DNA from: Cytophagales bacterium
GTDB lineage: Bacteria; Bacteroidota; Bacteroidia; Cytophagales; Cyclobacteriaceae
DNA length: 64,000 bases
NCBI GenBank assembly: GCA_025359125.1
Contig: JANYHI010000068.1
Span: 124,001 to 188,000 of the forward strand
Direction: 5' to 3'
The notes beneath the pieces were generated by a model. That model was not told the DNA's origin. It did no database searches and worked only from the letters and a program-made list of their open reading frames with translations. Position numbers and translations under genes: made by a program. Within the stretch, counting starts at the first letter, position 1. Each line of letters opens with the position of its first letter. Positions 1 to 10,563 of this stretch are shown here, piece after piece.

Positions 1-3000
1 GGAAAAGAAATTATTATTCAAGGGTTTAATATCTCGCAAGGTTCTGTAAAAGTGTATGCAGGTGGAACTCCACTACGAGAAGGTGTCGACTACTCAGTGG
101 ATTATACTTTTGGAAAAGTAACAATTCTTAATGAAGGAATTCTTAGCTCGGGAAAAGACATAGATATTCAGTACGAGCAACAAGATCCATTTGCTTTTCA
201 AACCCGATCGCTCTTGGGTACTCGTCTTGATTACAAATTAAATGATGATATTAATTTAGGTGCAACGTTTTTGTATTACAACGAGCGTCCGTTGATTTCG
301 AGAAACCTGATTGGTAGTGAGCCCGCACAAAATATTCAATATGGGCTAGATTTTAACATGAAAAAAGATTCGCGCATCCTTACCAAATTGGTAGATGCAC
401 TTCCCTTTCTTCAAACCAAAGAAAAATCAACGATATCCGTTAACGCAGAGTTTGCCCAACTCTTGCCGGGTACTTCGAATGTAATAGATGGCGATGGAAC
501 TTCTTTTATTGATGATTTCGAAAATACGATTACGCCTTACAGTTTAATGGCACCACAAGGTTGGAAGTTAGCGGCTGTGCCAAAAAATGATCCGAGTTTT
601 GATCCGGCCGCAGGGTTGCCTGATGATATAAAGGCAGGCTACCAACGAGCTAAATTATCGTGGTACCAAATCGATAATCTTTTTTATCGCGATGGCGGTA
701 GTTTTAAACCTTCAAATATTGGTGCGGCAGAATTAAAAAATCATTATGTGCGCCCCGTGTTGCCACAAGAAATTTTTCCCTATCGCGATGCATACACCGG
801 AAATTTTTATGAGCCTATTTTAGATATCGCCTATTTTCCCGGAGAGCGTGGGTCCTATAATTACAACCCGAATTTTGCAGCAGAACCTTTCAATAAAAGA
901 TGGGCGGGTATCACTACAGCCGTGCGCAATGAGGTTGACTTTGACAAAGCCAACGTAGAGTACATAGAGTTTTGGATGATGGATCCTTTTATTAATACAG
1001 CGAACGGACATGTATTAGATGGAATTAACAACAAATCAAATACCACTGGTGGTAAAATGATTTTACAACTCGGGAGTATTTCCGAAGACGTTACGCGCGA
1101 TGGCAAACACGGTTTTGAAAATGGTCTTTCAAGAGACGGCTCGACTACTGGCGTAACCGAAACAAACTGGGGAAGAGTAACTACGCTTCAATATTTGAAT
1201 AATGCTTTTGATGCCAGCGCAACGTCAAGAGCAAATCAAGATGTGGGTATGGATGGATTGACTGATATTGCTGAACAAGGAAAATTCAAAAATTTTATTG
1301 CGGCTGCTCGCGCGGCCGAACCTGCATTGGATATAGATGGCTCTTCGGATAATTTTAAATATTTCCTTAATCAAGAATATGATGGGAAAGGCGCAAAAAT
1401 TTTGGAACGGTACAAAAGCATCAACGGCCAAGATGGCAACTCGCCCATTGTAACAGGCTCTCAATCTTTTGCGCAATCAGGAAGCCCGTTGCCTGATAAT
1501 GAAGATTTGAATCAAGATAACACCCTTAGCGATTTAGAAGAATACTATTCGTACAATCTTGATTTGCGCCCCGGCCAGTTAGAAGTAGGTAAGAAATTTA
1601 TTGTAGATAAGATAACCCCGAAAAGTATTGGGCAAGACCTCAACACTGATAATATTACCTGGTATTTGTTCCGCGTTCCAGTTCGCAATTTCGATGATAA
1701 GAAAGGGGAGATCAACGGATTTAAATCCATCAAGTATGCGAGAATGATACTGACCGATTTTGCTGAGCCGGTTGTTTTGCGGATGGCTAACTTTAGAATG
1801 ATTGGTAACAGATGGAGACGCTATACACAAACCTTGGAAGAACCAGGATTATCGCTAGCTACCGATCCTAACTTAGATAATTTTACTGTCTCTGCTGTAA
1901 ACGTGGAAGACAACGGTCAGGAAGATCCTAAGAAGCCAGCCTACGTAGAGCCACTTAAGCGAGATAGAGATGTTACGTCTGTACAAAATAGAAGACTCAA
2001 CGAGCAATCGGTGCAAATGTGCATTACCGATTTGGCCCATGGCGATGGCCGTGCTATCTACAAAAATGTATCACTCGATTTTTTTAATTATGGTCGCATC
2101 AAAATGTTTTTGAGCGCCAACGATCAAACGGGTATTACACAAGACAATCAACTCAAAGCCTTTGTTCGTTTAGGTTCAGATTACGATCAGAACTATTATG
2201 AAATCGAATTGCCATTAAAGATTACCAAGGGAAACACCCGTAGTTATGATGACATTTGGCCAGACCAAAATCAAATTGATTTAGATTTGAATGAACTCTA
2301 CGCGCTAAAGGTGCAGCGTGATCGTGAGAATTTTTCTCTCGGCACTATTTACCCCATCGGAGCTGGAAGACAAGTGGGCAAACATTCTATCAGATTATTG
2401 GGGCGCCCTGACTTAGCGCAGGTAAAGGTGATGATGATAGGCGTGCGCAACCCAAGAGGACCCGATGCAAAGCCATTGAGTATTTGCCTATGGGCAGATG
2501 AATTGCGCTTAACCGAATTTGATCGAACGGCTGGTATCGCAGCAAATTTGGTTGTCAATGCAAAGCTTGCAGATTTAGGAAATATTACTGGCTCATTCCG
2601 GCACATTGGTTTTGGTTTTGGAGGCGTACAATCAAAAATTGCAGAGCGCGCCCGTGGAGAAACAAATACGTTCGACATCTCAGGAAGTATTAGTGTTGAC
2701 AAACTCCTGCCCTCGCAGCTCGGGTTAAAAATCCCCATGTTCTTTAGTTACGAGAGCAATATAATTAGCCCCAATTTTGATCCTGCCAACCCAGACGTGC
2801 GGCTGGCGGCCGCTCTCAAATCTTTTAATTCAGATGCAGAGAAAACCGCTTATCTTAAATTGATAGAAGATCGAACTATTCGCAGAAGTATAAACTTCAC
2901 CAACGTGCGAAAAATAAAATTGAATAAAGATGCGAAACCACACCTGTATGATATAGAGAATTTTGCCTTTACCTATGCGTACAGCGATCAAACACACACC

Positions 3001-5157
3001 AACTTTAGCTTGATAACAGATTTAAAACGGAGCATAAAGGGTGTGGTAGCTTGGCAATACGCCTCTAAGTTTAAAGGATTTGAGCCGTTTAAAGAGACGA
3101 AGATATTTTCTTCTAAACAGCTTCAGTTTATGAAGGATTTTAATTTTAACCCAATGCCCACTTCCATTTCAGTACGAGGTGAATTGGATAGATCGTATAG
3201 TGAACTGACGTATAGAAGCTCCATTAAAGATGGAGATGCGTTGGCAAATAAACCTAACTACCAAAAATATTTTGTATTCAACCGTTATTATAATGCCAGA
3301 TGGAGTTTGACAAAATCTCTTACGCTAGATTACAATGCAACCGTAAATGCCATTATAGATGAACCTAATGGCGATTTAAGTCAGCCAGATTCATTGAAGA
3401 AGGTATTAAATAACCTTAAAAATTTCGGCCGTGTTAAATACCTTGATCAAAGTATCACATCTAACTATACGTTGCCTTTCGATAAATTTCCTCTTACCAA
3501 CTGGATATCGGCAGACTATCGCTATAGCGCAGGCTACAATTGGAAAGCTGGCCCGCTTGAAAGAAATCCAGTACTAAAAATTGGTAACACCATTCAAAAC
3601 TCCCGAACTCAAGCCCTCACCGGAAGGATTGATATGGTTAAATTTTATAATAAGATTGGTTTTTTAAAAGACATCAACACACCTGCAAAACCACCGCCTA
3701 TTACGAATTCAAAAAAACCAGCAGTGCCCGATACGGTTAGGCGTCCGCCAGATTTACGAGCTGCTAAATTATTGTTGAGACTAATTATGTCGCTTCGCAG
3801 CATCAACGGAACGTATACATTAACAGAAGGAACGATACTGCCCGGCTTTAATAAATCGCCTCATTTGTTTGGGTTAGATCAAGATTGGCAATCTCCAGGC
3901 CTTGGATTTATTTTGGGTGAGCAAGATCCCAACTTCCCTGTCGAGGCTGGTAAGAAGGGATGGCTCACCAAAAACAAAAGTTTATCAGCGCCTTTTACTC
4001 AAAACCAAGGCACTGAACTTACTTTGCGGGCAAACCTTGAACCGTCTACTGATTTTAAAATTCAATTGGATGCGCGCAAGAATACGAATGCATCCTTTCA
4101 AGAAATTTACAGAGACACCACTGGCAATGGAGATTACAGCGGGTTGAGTCCGAGCAGGAGTGGATCTTACCGAATTTCATTCCTTGCCATCAATACAACT
4201 TTTGAAAATAATTCGAGTATCAATTCAGATGTGTTCAAACAGTTTGAAAAAAATCTGGATATTGTTAAGGCACGTTTTGATAGACTTACGGGTAATACCT
4301 ATGAAAAGAAATCGCAAGATGTTTTAATACCTGCATTTATTGCAGCGTATTCAGGAAGCTCTGCCGATGGTGTTAGTCTATCGCCATTCCCGAAAATTCC
4401 CATTCCCAACTGGCGGTTTGATTATAATGGGTTAAGTAAAATTTCTTTCTTGAAAGATGTTTTTCAATCTATAACAGTTAACCATGCTTACACATCCAAT
4501 TATTCTGTGGTTAATTATTCTAATTCCTTAGAGTACACAAAAAAAGGACGTGAACAGTTCTCTGATCTGCTAAAACTTGATAAGCCTGTAGAAACATATA
4601 ATTCAGGAGCCAATTATTTTGCTCAAGCTACCAGTGGTACTACTAATCAGTTGATACCTTTGTACATTATCAATCAGGTAATGATTTCGGAATCTTTTCA
4701 GCCTTTGATCGGTATCAATGCGCGCACCAAAAGTAAAATGAGTTTTAAGTTTGAATACAAAACCAAGCGCGATGTTTCGTTGAATGTATCCAATGCGCAG
4801 GTAACAGAACTAACCGGAAAAGATTGGTCTTTTGAAATGGGCTTCACCAAAAACAACATGAAGCTGCCTTTCAAAGATCAGGGCAGAACCATCACACTTA
4901 AAAACGATGTTACTTTTTTAATGAACATCAGCGTAAGCAATACCGAAACTATTCAGCGAAAGATTGCAGAGGAAAGCGTGATCACCAATGGAAATATTAA
5001 TTTTCAATTTCGCCCGAATATCAGCTATGTGGCCAATAAAAAATTGACTATCCAAGCCTATGCAGAACATAGCACCAATGAGCCCCTCGTCACTAATTCT
5101 TACCCACGAACCAACACACGGGTAGGTTTTAAAATTCGATTCAATCTGGCGCCTTAG
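1..5157 (+). CDS. sprA: Cell surface protein SprA (T9SS translocon / gliding motility), C-terminal part; 5' end lies outside the window
   Basis: Frame is open from base 1 (GKEIIIQGFNISQGSVKVYA...), so the listed GTG at 52 is internal. Very large beta-rich outer-membrane protein with SprA-like segments (FPGERGSYNYNP, VEYIEFWMMDPF, RWRRYTQTLEEPG); gcvH lies directly downstream, a common neighbour. Confidence 0.9.
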   Translation, partial: GKEIIIQGFNISQGSVKVYAGGTPLREGVDYSVDYTFGKVTILNEGILSSGKDIDIQYEQQDPFAFQTRSLLGTRLDYKLNDDINLGATFLYYNERPLISRNLIGSEPAQNIQYGLDFNMKKDSRILTKLVDALPFLQTKEKSTISVNAEFAQLLPGTSNVIDGDGTSFIDDFENTITPYSLMAPQGWKLAAVPKNDPSFDPAAGLPDDIKAGYQRAKLSWYQIDNLFYRDGGSFKPSNIGAAELKNHYVRPVLPQEIFPYRDAYTGNFYEPILDIAYFPGERGSYNYNPNFAAEPFNKRWAGITTAVRNEVDFDKANVEYIEFWMMDPFINTANGHVLDGINNKSNTTGGKMILQLGSISEDVTRDGKHGFENGLSRDGSTTGVTETNWGRVTTLQYLNNAFDASATSRANQDVGMDGLTDIAEQGKFKNFIAAARAAEPALDIDGSSDNFKYFLNQEYDGKGAKILERYKSINGQDGNSPIVTGSQSFAQSGSPLPDNEDLNQDNTLSDLEEYYSYNLDLRPGQLEVGKKFIVDKITPKSIGQDLNTDNITWYLFRVPVRNFDDKKGEINGFKSIKYARMILTDFAEPVVLRMANFRMIGNRWRRYTQTLEEPGLSLATDPNLDNFTVSAVNVEDNGQEDPKKPAYVEPLKRDRDVTSVQNRRLNEQSVQMCITDLAHGDGRAIYKNVSLDFFNYGRIKMFLSANDQTGITQDNQLKAFVRLGSDYDQNYYEIELPLKITKGNTRSYDDIWPDQNQIDLDLNELYALKVQRDRENFSLGTIYPIGAGRQVGKHSIRLLGRPDLAQVKVMMIGVRNPRGPDAKPLSICLWADELRLTEFDRTAGIAANLVVNAKLADLGNITGSFRHIGFGFGGVQSKIAERARGETNTFDISGSISVDKLLPSQLGLKIPMFFSYESNIISPNFDPANPDVRLAAALKSFNSDAEKTAYLKLIEDRTIRRSINFTNVRKIKLNKDAKPHLYDIENFAFTYAYSDQTHTNFSLITDLKRSIKGVVAWQYASKFKGFEPFKETKIFSSKQLQFMKDFNFNPMPTSISVRGELDRSYSELTYRSSIKDGDALANKPNYQKYFVFNRYYNARWSLTKSLTLDYNATVNAIIDEPNGDLSQPDSLKKVLNNLKNFGRVKYLDQSITSNYTLPFDKFPLTNWISADYRYSAGYNWKAGPLERNPVLKIGNTIQNSRTQALTGRIDMVKFYNKIGFLKDINTPAKPPPITNSKKPAVPDTVRRPPDLRAAKLLLRLIMSLRSINGTYTLTEGTILPGFNKSPHLFGLDQDWQSPGLGFILGEQDPNFPVEAGKKGWLTKNKSLSAPFTQNQGTELTLRANLEPSTDFKIQLDARKNTNASFQEIYRDTTGNGDYSGLSPSRSGSYRISFLAINTTFENNSSINSDVFKQFEKNLDIVKARFDRLTGNTYEKKSQDVLIPAFIAAYSGSSADGVSLSPFPKIPIPNWRFDYNGLSKISFLKDVFQSITVNHAYTSNYSVVNYSNSLEYTKKGREQFSDLLKLDKPVETYNSGANYFAQATSGTTNQLIPLYIINQVMISESFQPLIGINARTKSKMSFKFEYKTKRDVSLNVSNAQVTELTGKDWSFEMGFTKNNMKLPFKDQGRTITLKNDVTFLMNISVSNTETIQRKIAEESVITNGNINFQFRPNISYVANKKLTIQAYAEHSTNEPLVTNSYPRTNTRVGFKIRFNLAP

Positions 5158-5244
5158 GGGATTCAATTTCGACTTACAGCTTTCAAAAAAGTGTAAGTAA
5201 TACCAGCTACATTCCTTATTTTTGAGCCTTAAAAATTTACAGCC

Positions 5245-5625
5245 ATGAACATACCCGAAACACTAAAGTACACGAAAGACCACGAATGGATTAAAATTGA
5301 AGGCAACACCGCAACTGTGGGTATTACCGAATTTGCACAAGGCGAACTGGGCGACATTGTGTATGTAGATATTTCATCGGTAGGGCAAGAGATTAATCAA
5401 CATGATGTATTCGGAACGGTGGAAGCCGTAAAAACAGTGTCAGATTTATTTATGCCTATTTCGGGCAAAGTGTTAGAGTTTAATAAAGCCTTAGATGCTG
5501 CGCCCGAAAAAGTAAATTCAGATGCGTACGGAGATGGCTGGATGGTAAAAATTGAAATTAAAAATTCAGCCGAGATAGCAGGTCTTTTATCTGCAGCACA
5601 ATACAAGGAACTTATTGGTAAATAA
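5245..5625 (+). CDS. gcvH: Glycine cleavage system H protein
   Basis: 126 aa; [34 protein letters not shown] and lipoyl-lysine context [11 protein letters not shown]. Confidence 0.97.
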   Translation: MNIPETLKYTKDHEWIKIEGNTATVGITEFAQGELGDIVYVDISSVGQEINQHDVFGTVEAVKTVSDLFMPISGKVLEFNKALDAAPEKVNSDAYGDGWMVKIEIKNSAEIAGLLSAAQYKELIGK

Positions 5626-5698
5626 AAGTATTGAGTAAACGAGATTTGAGGAGAGAGAAATCTCATTACTTATGTCTAATGTCTTACTACTAAACGAA

Positions 5699-6583
5699 AT
5701 GATTGAACTCCCAACCATATCAGCAGAGCAAACCAAAAAACGAAAACCAGATTGGCTTCGCGTAAAGCTTCCTATTGGTCCCGAATATGCCAAAGTACGC
5801 AAGCTGGTAGATGATCATAAACTTCATACTATTTGCGAAAGCGGCAATTGCCCAAACATGGGCGAATGTTGGGGAGCAGGCACGGCTACATTCATGATCT
5901 TAGGAAATGTGTGTACGCGCAGCTGCACATTTTGTGCGGTAGCTACCGGCAAGCCACCTGTGTATGATGTAGAAGAGCCACAACGGGTGGCAGAGGCTAT
6001 TAAGTTGATGGGTGTTAAGCATGCAGTTATTACTTCCGTTAACCGCGATGAACTGAAAGACAGAGGCGCAGAAGTGTGGTATCAAACCGTGGTTAGAACA
6101 AAAGCACTTAGTCCAGCGACTACTATTGAAACATTAATTCCGGATACAAAAGGAAATTGGGAAGCACTATACCGAATGATTGACGGAGGTCAGGAAGTTG
6201 TTTCTCACAATATGGAAACAGTCGGCAGACTTTATAGAATAGTTAGGCCACAAGCCAAATACGAGCGAAGCCTAGAGCAAATTAAACGAATACGCGAAGC
6301 GGGTAAACGCACTAAGTCAGGCATTATGCTAGGTGTGGGCGAAACGAAAGAAGAAGTTTTCAAAGCCATGGATGATTTAGCCGCGAATGGTTTAATGATT
6401 TTAACTCTTGGCCAATACTTGCAACCCACTAAAATGCATTTAGAAGTAGCAGAGTTTATCCACCCTGATACTTTTGCACTTTACAAGGAAGAAGGATTGA
6501 AACGCGGACTAAAGTATGTAGAGTCGGGTCCGTTAGTTCGTTCGTCTTATCATGCAGAAAGGCATGTGAATGTGGCGATGTAG
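5699..6583 (+). CDS. lipA: Lipoyl synthase (radical SAM)
   Basis: [37 protein letters not shown] carries both Cys motifs. ATG at 5699 preferred over 5672. Confidence 0.96.
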   Translation: MIELPTISAEQTKKRKPDWLRVKLPIGPEYAKVRKLVDDHKLHTICESGNCPNMGECWGAGTATFMILGNVCTRSCTFCAVATGKPPVYDVEEPQRVAEAIKLMGVKHAVITSVNRDELKDRGAEVWYQTVVRTKALSPATTIETLIPDTKGNWEALYRMIDGGQEVVSHNMETVGRLYRIVRPQAKYERSLEQIKRIREAGKRTKSGIMLGVGETKEEVFKAMDDLAANGLMILTLGQYLQPTKMHLEVAEFIHPDTFALYKEEGLKRGLKYVESGPLVRSSYHAERHVNVAM

Positions 6584-6606
6584 TATCGGAAATTCTAAGT
6601 CCTCTC

Positions 6607-7596
6607 TTACACATCCGTAATCACATCAAACCCTTTAAAGCTTCCCACTACCGCAAGCCCAGTTACTTTCACTGCCACTTTTTTGTTTTTTACCTTCTCT
6701 GCTATTTGATTTAGTGTAGAGCCAGAGCCTACTGCATCGTCAATCAAGATCAAGTGATTGAACTGCCGCTGATCGGATATCGCAAAAGTGTTCTCGGCAT
6801 TTCGTATTCGTTCTTCCAATTTTGGAAGCGATTTCTGTGGAACCGGAATAATACCACTTAATTTTTTTATGGTTACAGAAGGCAGCGAGATGTGTAAGTG
6901 AGTTTGAATAAATTTCATGATTTGTACTTCTCTTTTAATGGTGGGGGGCACAAACCCAATAGCATCTGCTTTCTGCTCTTTTACAAATCGAGCGATGCGC
7001 TCACTTATCTCACTCATCATAACAGACATCAGGTATTTATTTTGACCTTGTTTAGCATAGTGCAGCAAAGTACCCAAGCGTGTTTTGCCAAATCGTTCGA
7101 TCGCATAGAAATCAAGATAGAATAGTTGATCAAGCCAAATCATTTTGTAACCCTTCGTATTTCTTAATTTCTCTATTCCGTTGATCAATCTATTTTTTTG
7201 ATAGTAGGATTCGTATTTTTTTTTGGTCTCTATAAATTCCAAAACTGTTTTTTCGGTGGGTAGTTTTCGTTGTTTGCACCAATAGTCGAAAGCGTCTATT
7301 CCTTCCAGTAATTTGCCAACTTCGGTTACCACCAAAAATTTTTTGCTTAGAAATTCAAGTTGATCATGTGGCAGATCAATTGCGGAAGTGACTGCTTTTT
7401 TGTTACTAGGTTCACTTTCAATTCGATATACAGTTTTAGGCGATCGCCCTAACTTTTCAACAACATTTTCTGCTACGAGTTGATTTATAACGCGATGAAT
7501 AATTTGCTTTGAAACTTGCAGGCTATCAACTACTTCTTTAATCGAAAGCTCATTTCTTTTCTCAAAAAGATCTAAAATTCTTGATTTTACGCCCAT
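6607..7596 (-). CDS. Winged-helix DNA-binding domain fused to a phosphoribosyltransferase-like domain
   Basis: N-terminal HTH (SIKEVVDSLQVSKQIIHRVINQLVAENVVEKLG) and C-terminal PRPP-binding loop HLILIDDAVGSGSTLNQIAEKV. Confidence 0.8.
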   Translation of the reverse strand: MGVKSRILDLFEKRNELSIKEVVDSLQVSKQIIHRVINQLVAENVVEKLGRSPKTVYRIESEPSNKKAVTSAIDLPHDQLEFLSKKFLVVTEVGKLLEGIDAFDYWCKQRKLPTEKTVLEFIETKKKYESYYQKNRLINGIEKLRNTKGYKMIWLDQLFYLDFYAIERFGKTRLGTLLHYAKQGQNKYLMSVMMSEISERIARFVKEQKADAIGFVPPTIKREVQIMKFIQTHLHISLPSVTIKKLSGIIPVPQKSLPKLEERIRNAENTFAISDQRQFNHLILIDDAVGSGSTLNQIAEKVKNKKVAVKVTGLAVVGSFKGFDVITDV

Positions 7597-7599
7597 TAT

Positions 7600-7635
7600 T
7601 GTTTACTGTTTACTGTAAATAGTTAATAGTAAACA
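7600..7635. promoter_or_regulatory. Candidate operator: repeated TGTTTACT / AGTAAACA half-sites upstream of the HTH-PRTase gene
   Basis: TGTTTACT at 7600-7607 and 7607-7614; inverted copy AGTAAACA at 7628-7635; internal TTTACTGTAAA at 7609-7619. Confidence 0.5.
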
Positions 7636-7656
7636 AAAATATACATTACGCAACGT

Positions 7657-7693
7657 AAAAAAAAGTCGCCTGTGGCTAACCACAGGCGACTTT
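7657..7693 (-). terminator. Rho-independent terminator of the M28 peptidase gene
   Basis: Perfect 14-bp stem AAAGTCGCCTGTGG-CTAA-CCACAGGCGACTTT, with a T tract on the minus strand. Confidence 0.85.
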
Positions 7694-7714
7694 CTAAACA
7701 GTTTCTAAAAAAAA

Positions 7715-9229
7715 TTATTTCTTGTCCACCACCAACCGTGCATCGCGATTGGCAACTTCCCAAGCAGTATAGAATGCAGTCTTCGCCCGCTTCGCCAATA
7801 AGTCAAATTCAATCTTACCTATTTCATCGCTTACTTGGTGATAGTCTTCGTGGATGCCATCAAAGAAAAATACAATTGGAATTCCTTTCTTCGCAAAATT
7901 CCAATGGTCAGAGCGCTTGTATAAATTCGTGGGGTGATTTTCATCGTTATACAAGTAATCGAAATCTAACTTCTCGTGCTCTTTATTATTGCGCTCGTTG
8001 ATTTCGTGTAGCTCAGAGGAGAGTTTATCGGCACCAATTACATACACATAGTCGGGTTTGCCTTTGTGCTCAGGGTCGCGCCTTCCAATCATATCAATAT
8101 TAATGTCTACTACAGTATTGGCTAACGGAAAGGTTGGATGTTCGGAATAATATTCAGAACCAAATAGGCCTTGCTCTTCACCGGTTACGGTCATAAACAA
8201 AATACTTCTGCGTGGGCCTTTGCCTTCTTTTTTTGCATGTGTAAAAGCTTTCGCCATTTGTAAAACACTCACCGTGCCCGAGCCATCATCGTCTGCACCG
8301 TTGTTAATTACATCGGCACCGCCTGTAGCATTTTTTCCAATATGATCGAAGTGTGCTGTAATAACTACCAGCTCATCTTTTTTATCGGTACCTTCCATGT
8401 AGCCCAGAATATTTTCTGATTTTACATTTTTTATATTCATGGCTACTTGATAGCTAATTGTAGCGGGCTTAATTTTCGCAAGAGCTTTTTTTGTAGGCTC
8501 GGCCGCAGAGGCAGCATTCAATTTTGGTGTAGTTGTCTTGAATAATTTTTCGGCTATTGCTTGCGTAATAAAGAATGCTCCTTTGTTTGGGCTTGTAGCA
8601 TCGGGCTTGTTAAGCGATAAGTTGCCGCTTGAAAGATAGCCTTGCATTTGAGCAGCAAAGGTTTTGAATTCATCTGCCGTACTAGCGGGAATGTAAAAAA
8701 TCATCTTCGCACCTTTATCGCGTGCGAGTGCAGACACCTTACGTAAGCCAGCCATAATTCCGAATGAAAGTGAACCTATTTGAACGGCAACAGCTTTATC
8801 TTTTACATCAAGGTTTGCATAGTCTGCTTCTGTACCCTTTCCAGCAAATACAACTTCTGTAGATATTTCTCCACCGCTATCAGCCGAGCCTAAGTAAATG
8901 ATTTCGCTAAAGTTAGAATAGCGTTGCGTGGCCGCTTTCAAATAAATATCAGCAGGCGTGACAGAATATAAATCTATGGGCATATAGTGAGAGCCATTTA
9001 CCGGGGCGGTCAAACCCAACTCTGAAAAGTAATTGCTGATAAATGCGGCTGCCATCTTTTGGCCACGCGTGCCAGTTTTACGTCCTTCCAATGCATCAGA
9101 TGCAAGGATGGATAGATTTTCTTTTAAGTCTGATGTAGTAATTAGTTCAGCGTATTTTACAGCTGAATTTTCTTGCGCCCAGCCCAATTGGCTCAGGCAT
9201 AATAGTGATACGAAGTAAATTTTTTTCAT
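7715..9229 (-). CDS. Secreted M28 family metallopeptidase
   Basis: Signal peptide MKKIYFVSLLCLSQLGWAQ; metal-site motifs VVITAHFDHIG, NNGADDDGSGT, FMTVTGEEQGLFGSEYY. Confidence 0.9.
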   Translation of the reverse strand: MKKIYFVSLLCLSQLGWAQENSAVKYAELITTSDLKENLSILASDALEGRKTGTRGQKMAAAFISNYFSELGLTAPVNGSHYMPIDLYSVTPADIYLKAATQRYSNFSEIIYLGSADSGGEISTEVVFAGKGTEADYANLDVKDKAVAVQIGSLSFGIMAGLRKVSALARDKGAKMIFYIPASTADEFKTFAAQMQGYLSSGNLSLNKPDATSPNKGAFFITQAIAEKLFKTTTPKLNAASAAEPTKKALAKIKPATISYQVAMNIKNVKSENILGYMEGTDKKDELVVITAHFDHIGKNATGGADVINNGADDDGSGTVSVLQMAKAFTHAKKEGKGPRRSILFMTVTGEEQGLFGSEYYSEHPTFPLANTVVDINIDMIGRRDPEHKGKPDYVYVIGADKLSSELHEINERNNKEHEKLDFDYLYNDENHPTNLYKRSDHWNFAKKGIPIVFFFDGIHEDYHQVSDEIGKIEFDLLAKRAKTAFYTAWEVANRDARLVVDKK

Positions 9230-9321
9230 GAGGGGATTTAAAAAATTGAAAATTGATTTTTCGATTGAATTCTCAAATGTATAGTAAAATTCTGCCTACG
9301 AAAAGCGATTTTATATGGACG

Positions 9322-10485
9322 TTAGAATCTGCTTTTTCGCCAGAGATCTATCGTGCTGAACCACGCTTCGGTAAAGCGCTTGTCGCGAAGGAGCACAAAG
9401 TTTTCCGGATCGTATACGCTGCCACTTTTTACGAATGTAAAGCGCGCACCAGAGGTTTTATAAGTCCACACTTCATTACCTGCATTTTTTCCAAGCTCAT
9501 CGGGCACACCAAAAATGGTATAAATCATTCCTCTGTCTGTCTTCCAACCTTCTTTGAACGAACCGAAATATTTATTTGCTAATTCTACTCGTTGAAAATA
9601 ACTGCGCATTAAATTCTTGGCTCTGTCTTTATCTCTGGTAATGTCTAAAATGATCTTATCAAAAGTTGGCTTATCTCCTTTTACGGTTAAGATTTGTTTG
9701 TACTCTTCTGGCGTGGTAATAAAAATAAGAGGCCCAGTTAAATCGTCTATAGAATTAAACTTCGGATACGTTTCGTTAACCACTGTAACGGTAAAACCAT
9801 CGGCAGCAGTGGTGTCTTGCTGAAAGAGATAAAGTCCTTTTTGTTGGGGAATAAATGAGTTGCCCGAAGCAATTTGAAAAACGGAATCGTGAAATAGGAA
9901 TTTCTCTACCTGGCCTCCCTTATCGGTGAAGGGCGGATAGGGCTGAGGGAAAACGGTTTCATAATACGAGATAAAGAGGGGTTTACTATCAATGTTTTTA
10001 ACGGTGTAAGATTTCCCTCTGGTTAGATAATGTTCCATCACCACGCCAGAAGAATTTTCGATCCAACCTGTTACTGGATAAATGGATTCTATTAATTTGA
10101 AATAATACCAACTTCTTTGCGATTCGGTATGTGTTACTTTCGCCAATAAAATCCAGGGTTTTGCGGGAAGATCAAATTTGATCGATCCGGTTTTTCTGTT
10201 GGCTTCGGTAAGTAAAATTGAATCTTGATCGGTTACGTTAGCGCCCTCTCTGGTGTTATAAGAATCTCTTTTCTCCCATGAGATTGTATATCCTGATGAA
10301 GCCGTTAGGGTAGTTTTTAATTCATAATGGATGGCTACATTGTTTTGTCCTCTCACTAAATAAAGTCTAAGGTCTACTTCATTTTTTGGGTTGTACCAAT
10401 GACTAAAATTCAAGCTGGTAATGGCTTGAGAATGAGCGATTGAGATAATCAATAACAGGACAATGGAAAGAAAGAAGTGCTTCAT
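9322..10485 (-). CDS. GWxTD domain-containing exported protein
   Basis: KEGWKTDRGMIYTIFGVPDE motif. MKHFFLSIVLLLIISIAHSQ signal peptide suggests the start at 10485 rather than 10509. Confidence 0.85.
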   Translation of the reverse strand: MKHFFLSIVLLLIISIAHSQAITSLNFSHWYNPKNEVDLRLYLVRGQNNVAIHYELKTTLTASSGYTISWEKRDSYNTREGANVTDQDSILLTEANRKTGSIKFDLPAKPWILLAKVTHTESQRSWYYFKLIESIYPVTGWIENSSGVVMEHYLTRGKSYTVKNIDSKPLFISYYETVFPQPYPPFTDKGGQVEKFLFHDSVFQIASGNSFIPQQKGLYLFQQDTTAADGFTVTVVNETYPKFNSIDDLTGPLIFITTPEEYKQILTVKGDKPTFDKIILDITRDKDRAKNLMRSYFQRVELANKYFGSFKEGWKTDRGMIYTIFGVPDELGKNAGNEVWTYKTSGARFTFVKSGSVYDPENFVLLRDKRFTEAWFSTIDLWRKSRF

Positions 10486-10563
10486 AGTGAGCCTAGTCAA
10501 GTAAACCATCTTTAAAACGATAAATTTAGTGATAAGAGTTATTTTAGCACCCTAATTTTTTTT

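Noticed and set aside
2349-2738. 129-aa minus-strand ORF inside sprA
   Set aside because: Fully embedded antisense to a well-supported gene with no recognisable domain.
7672-8001. 109-aa + strand ORF over the terminator and M28 gene end
   Set aside because: Antisense to M28 and running through a strong terminator hairpin; no domain.
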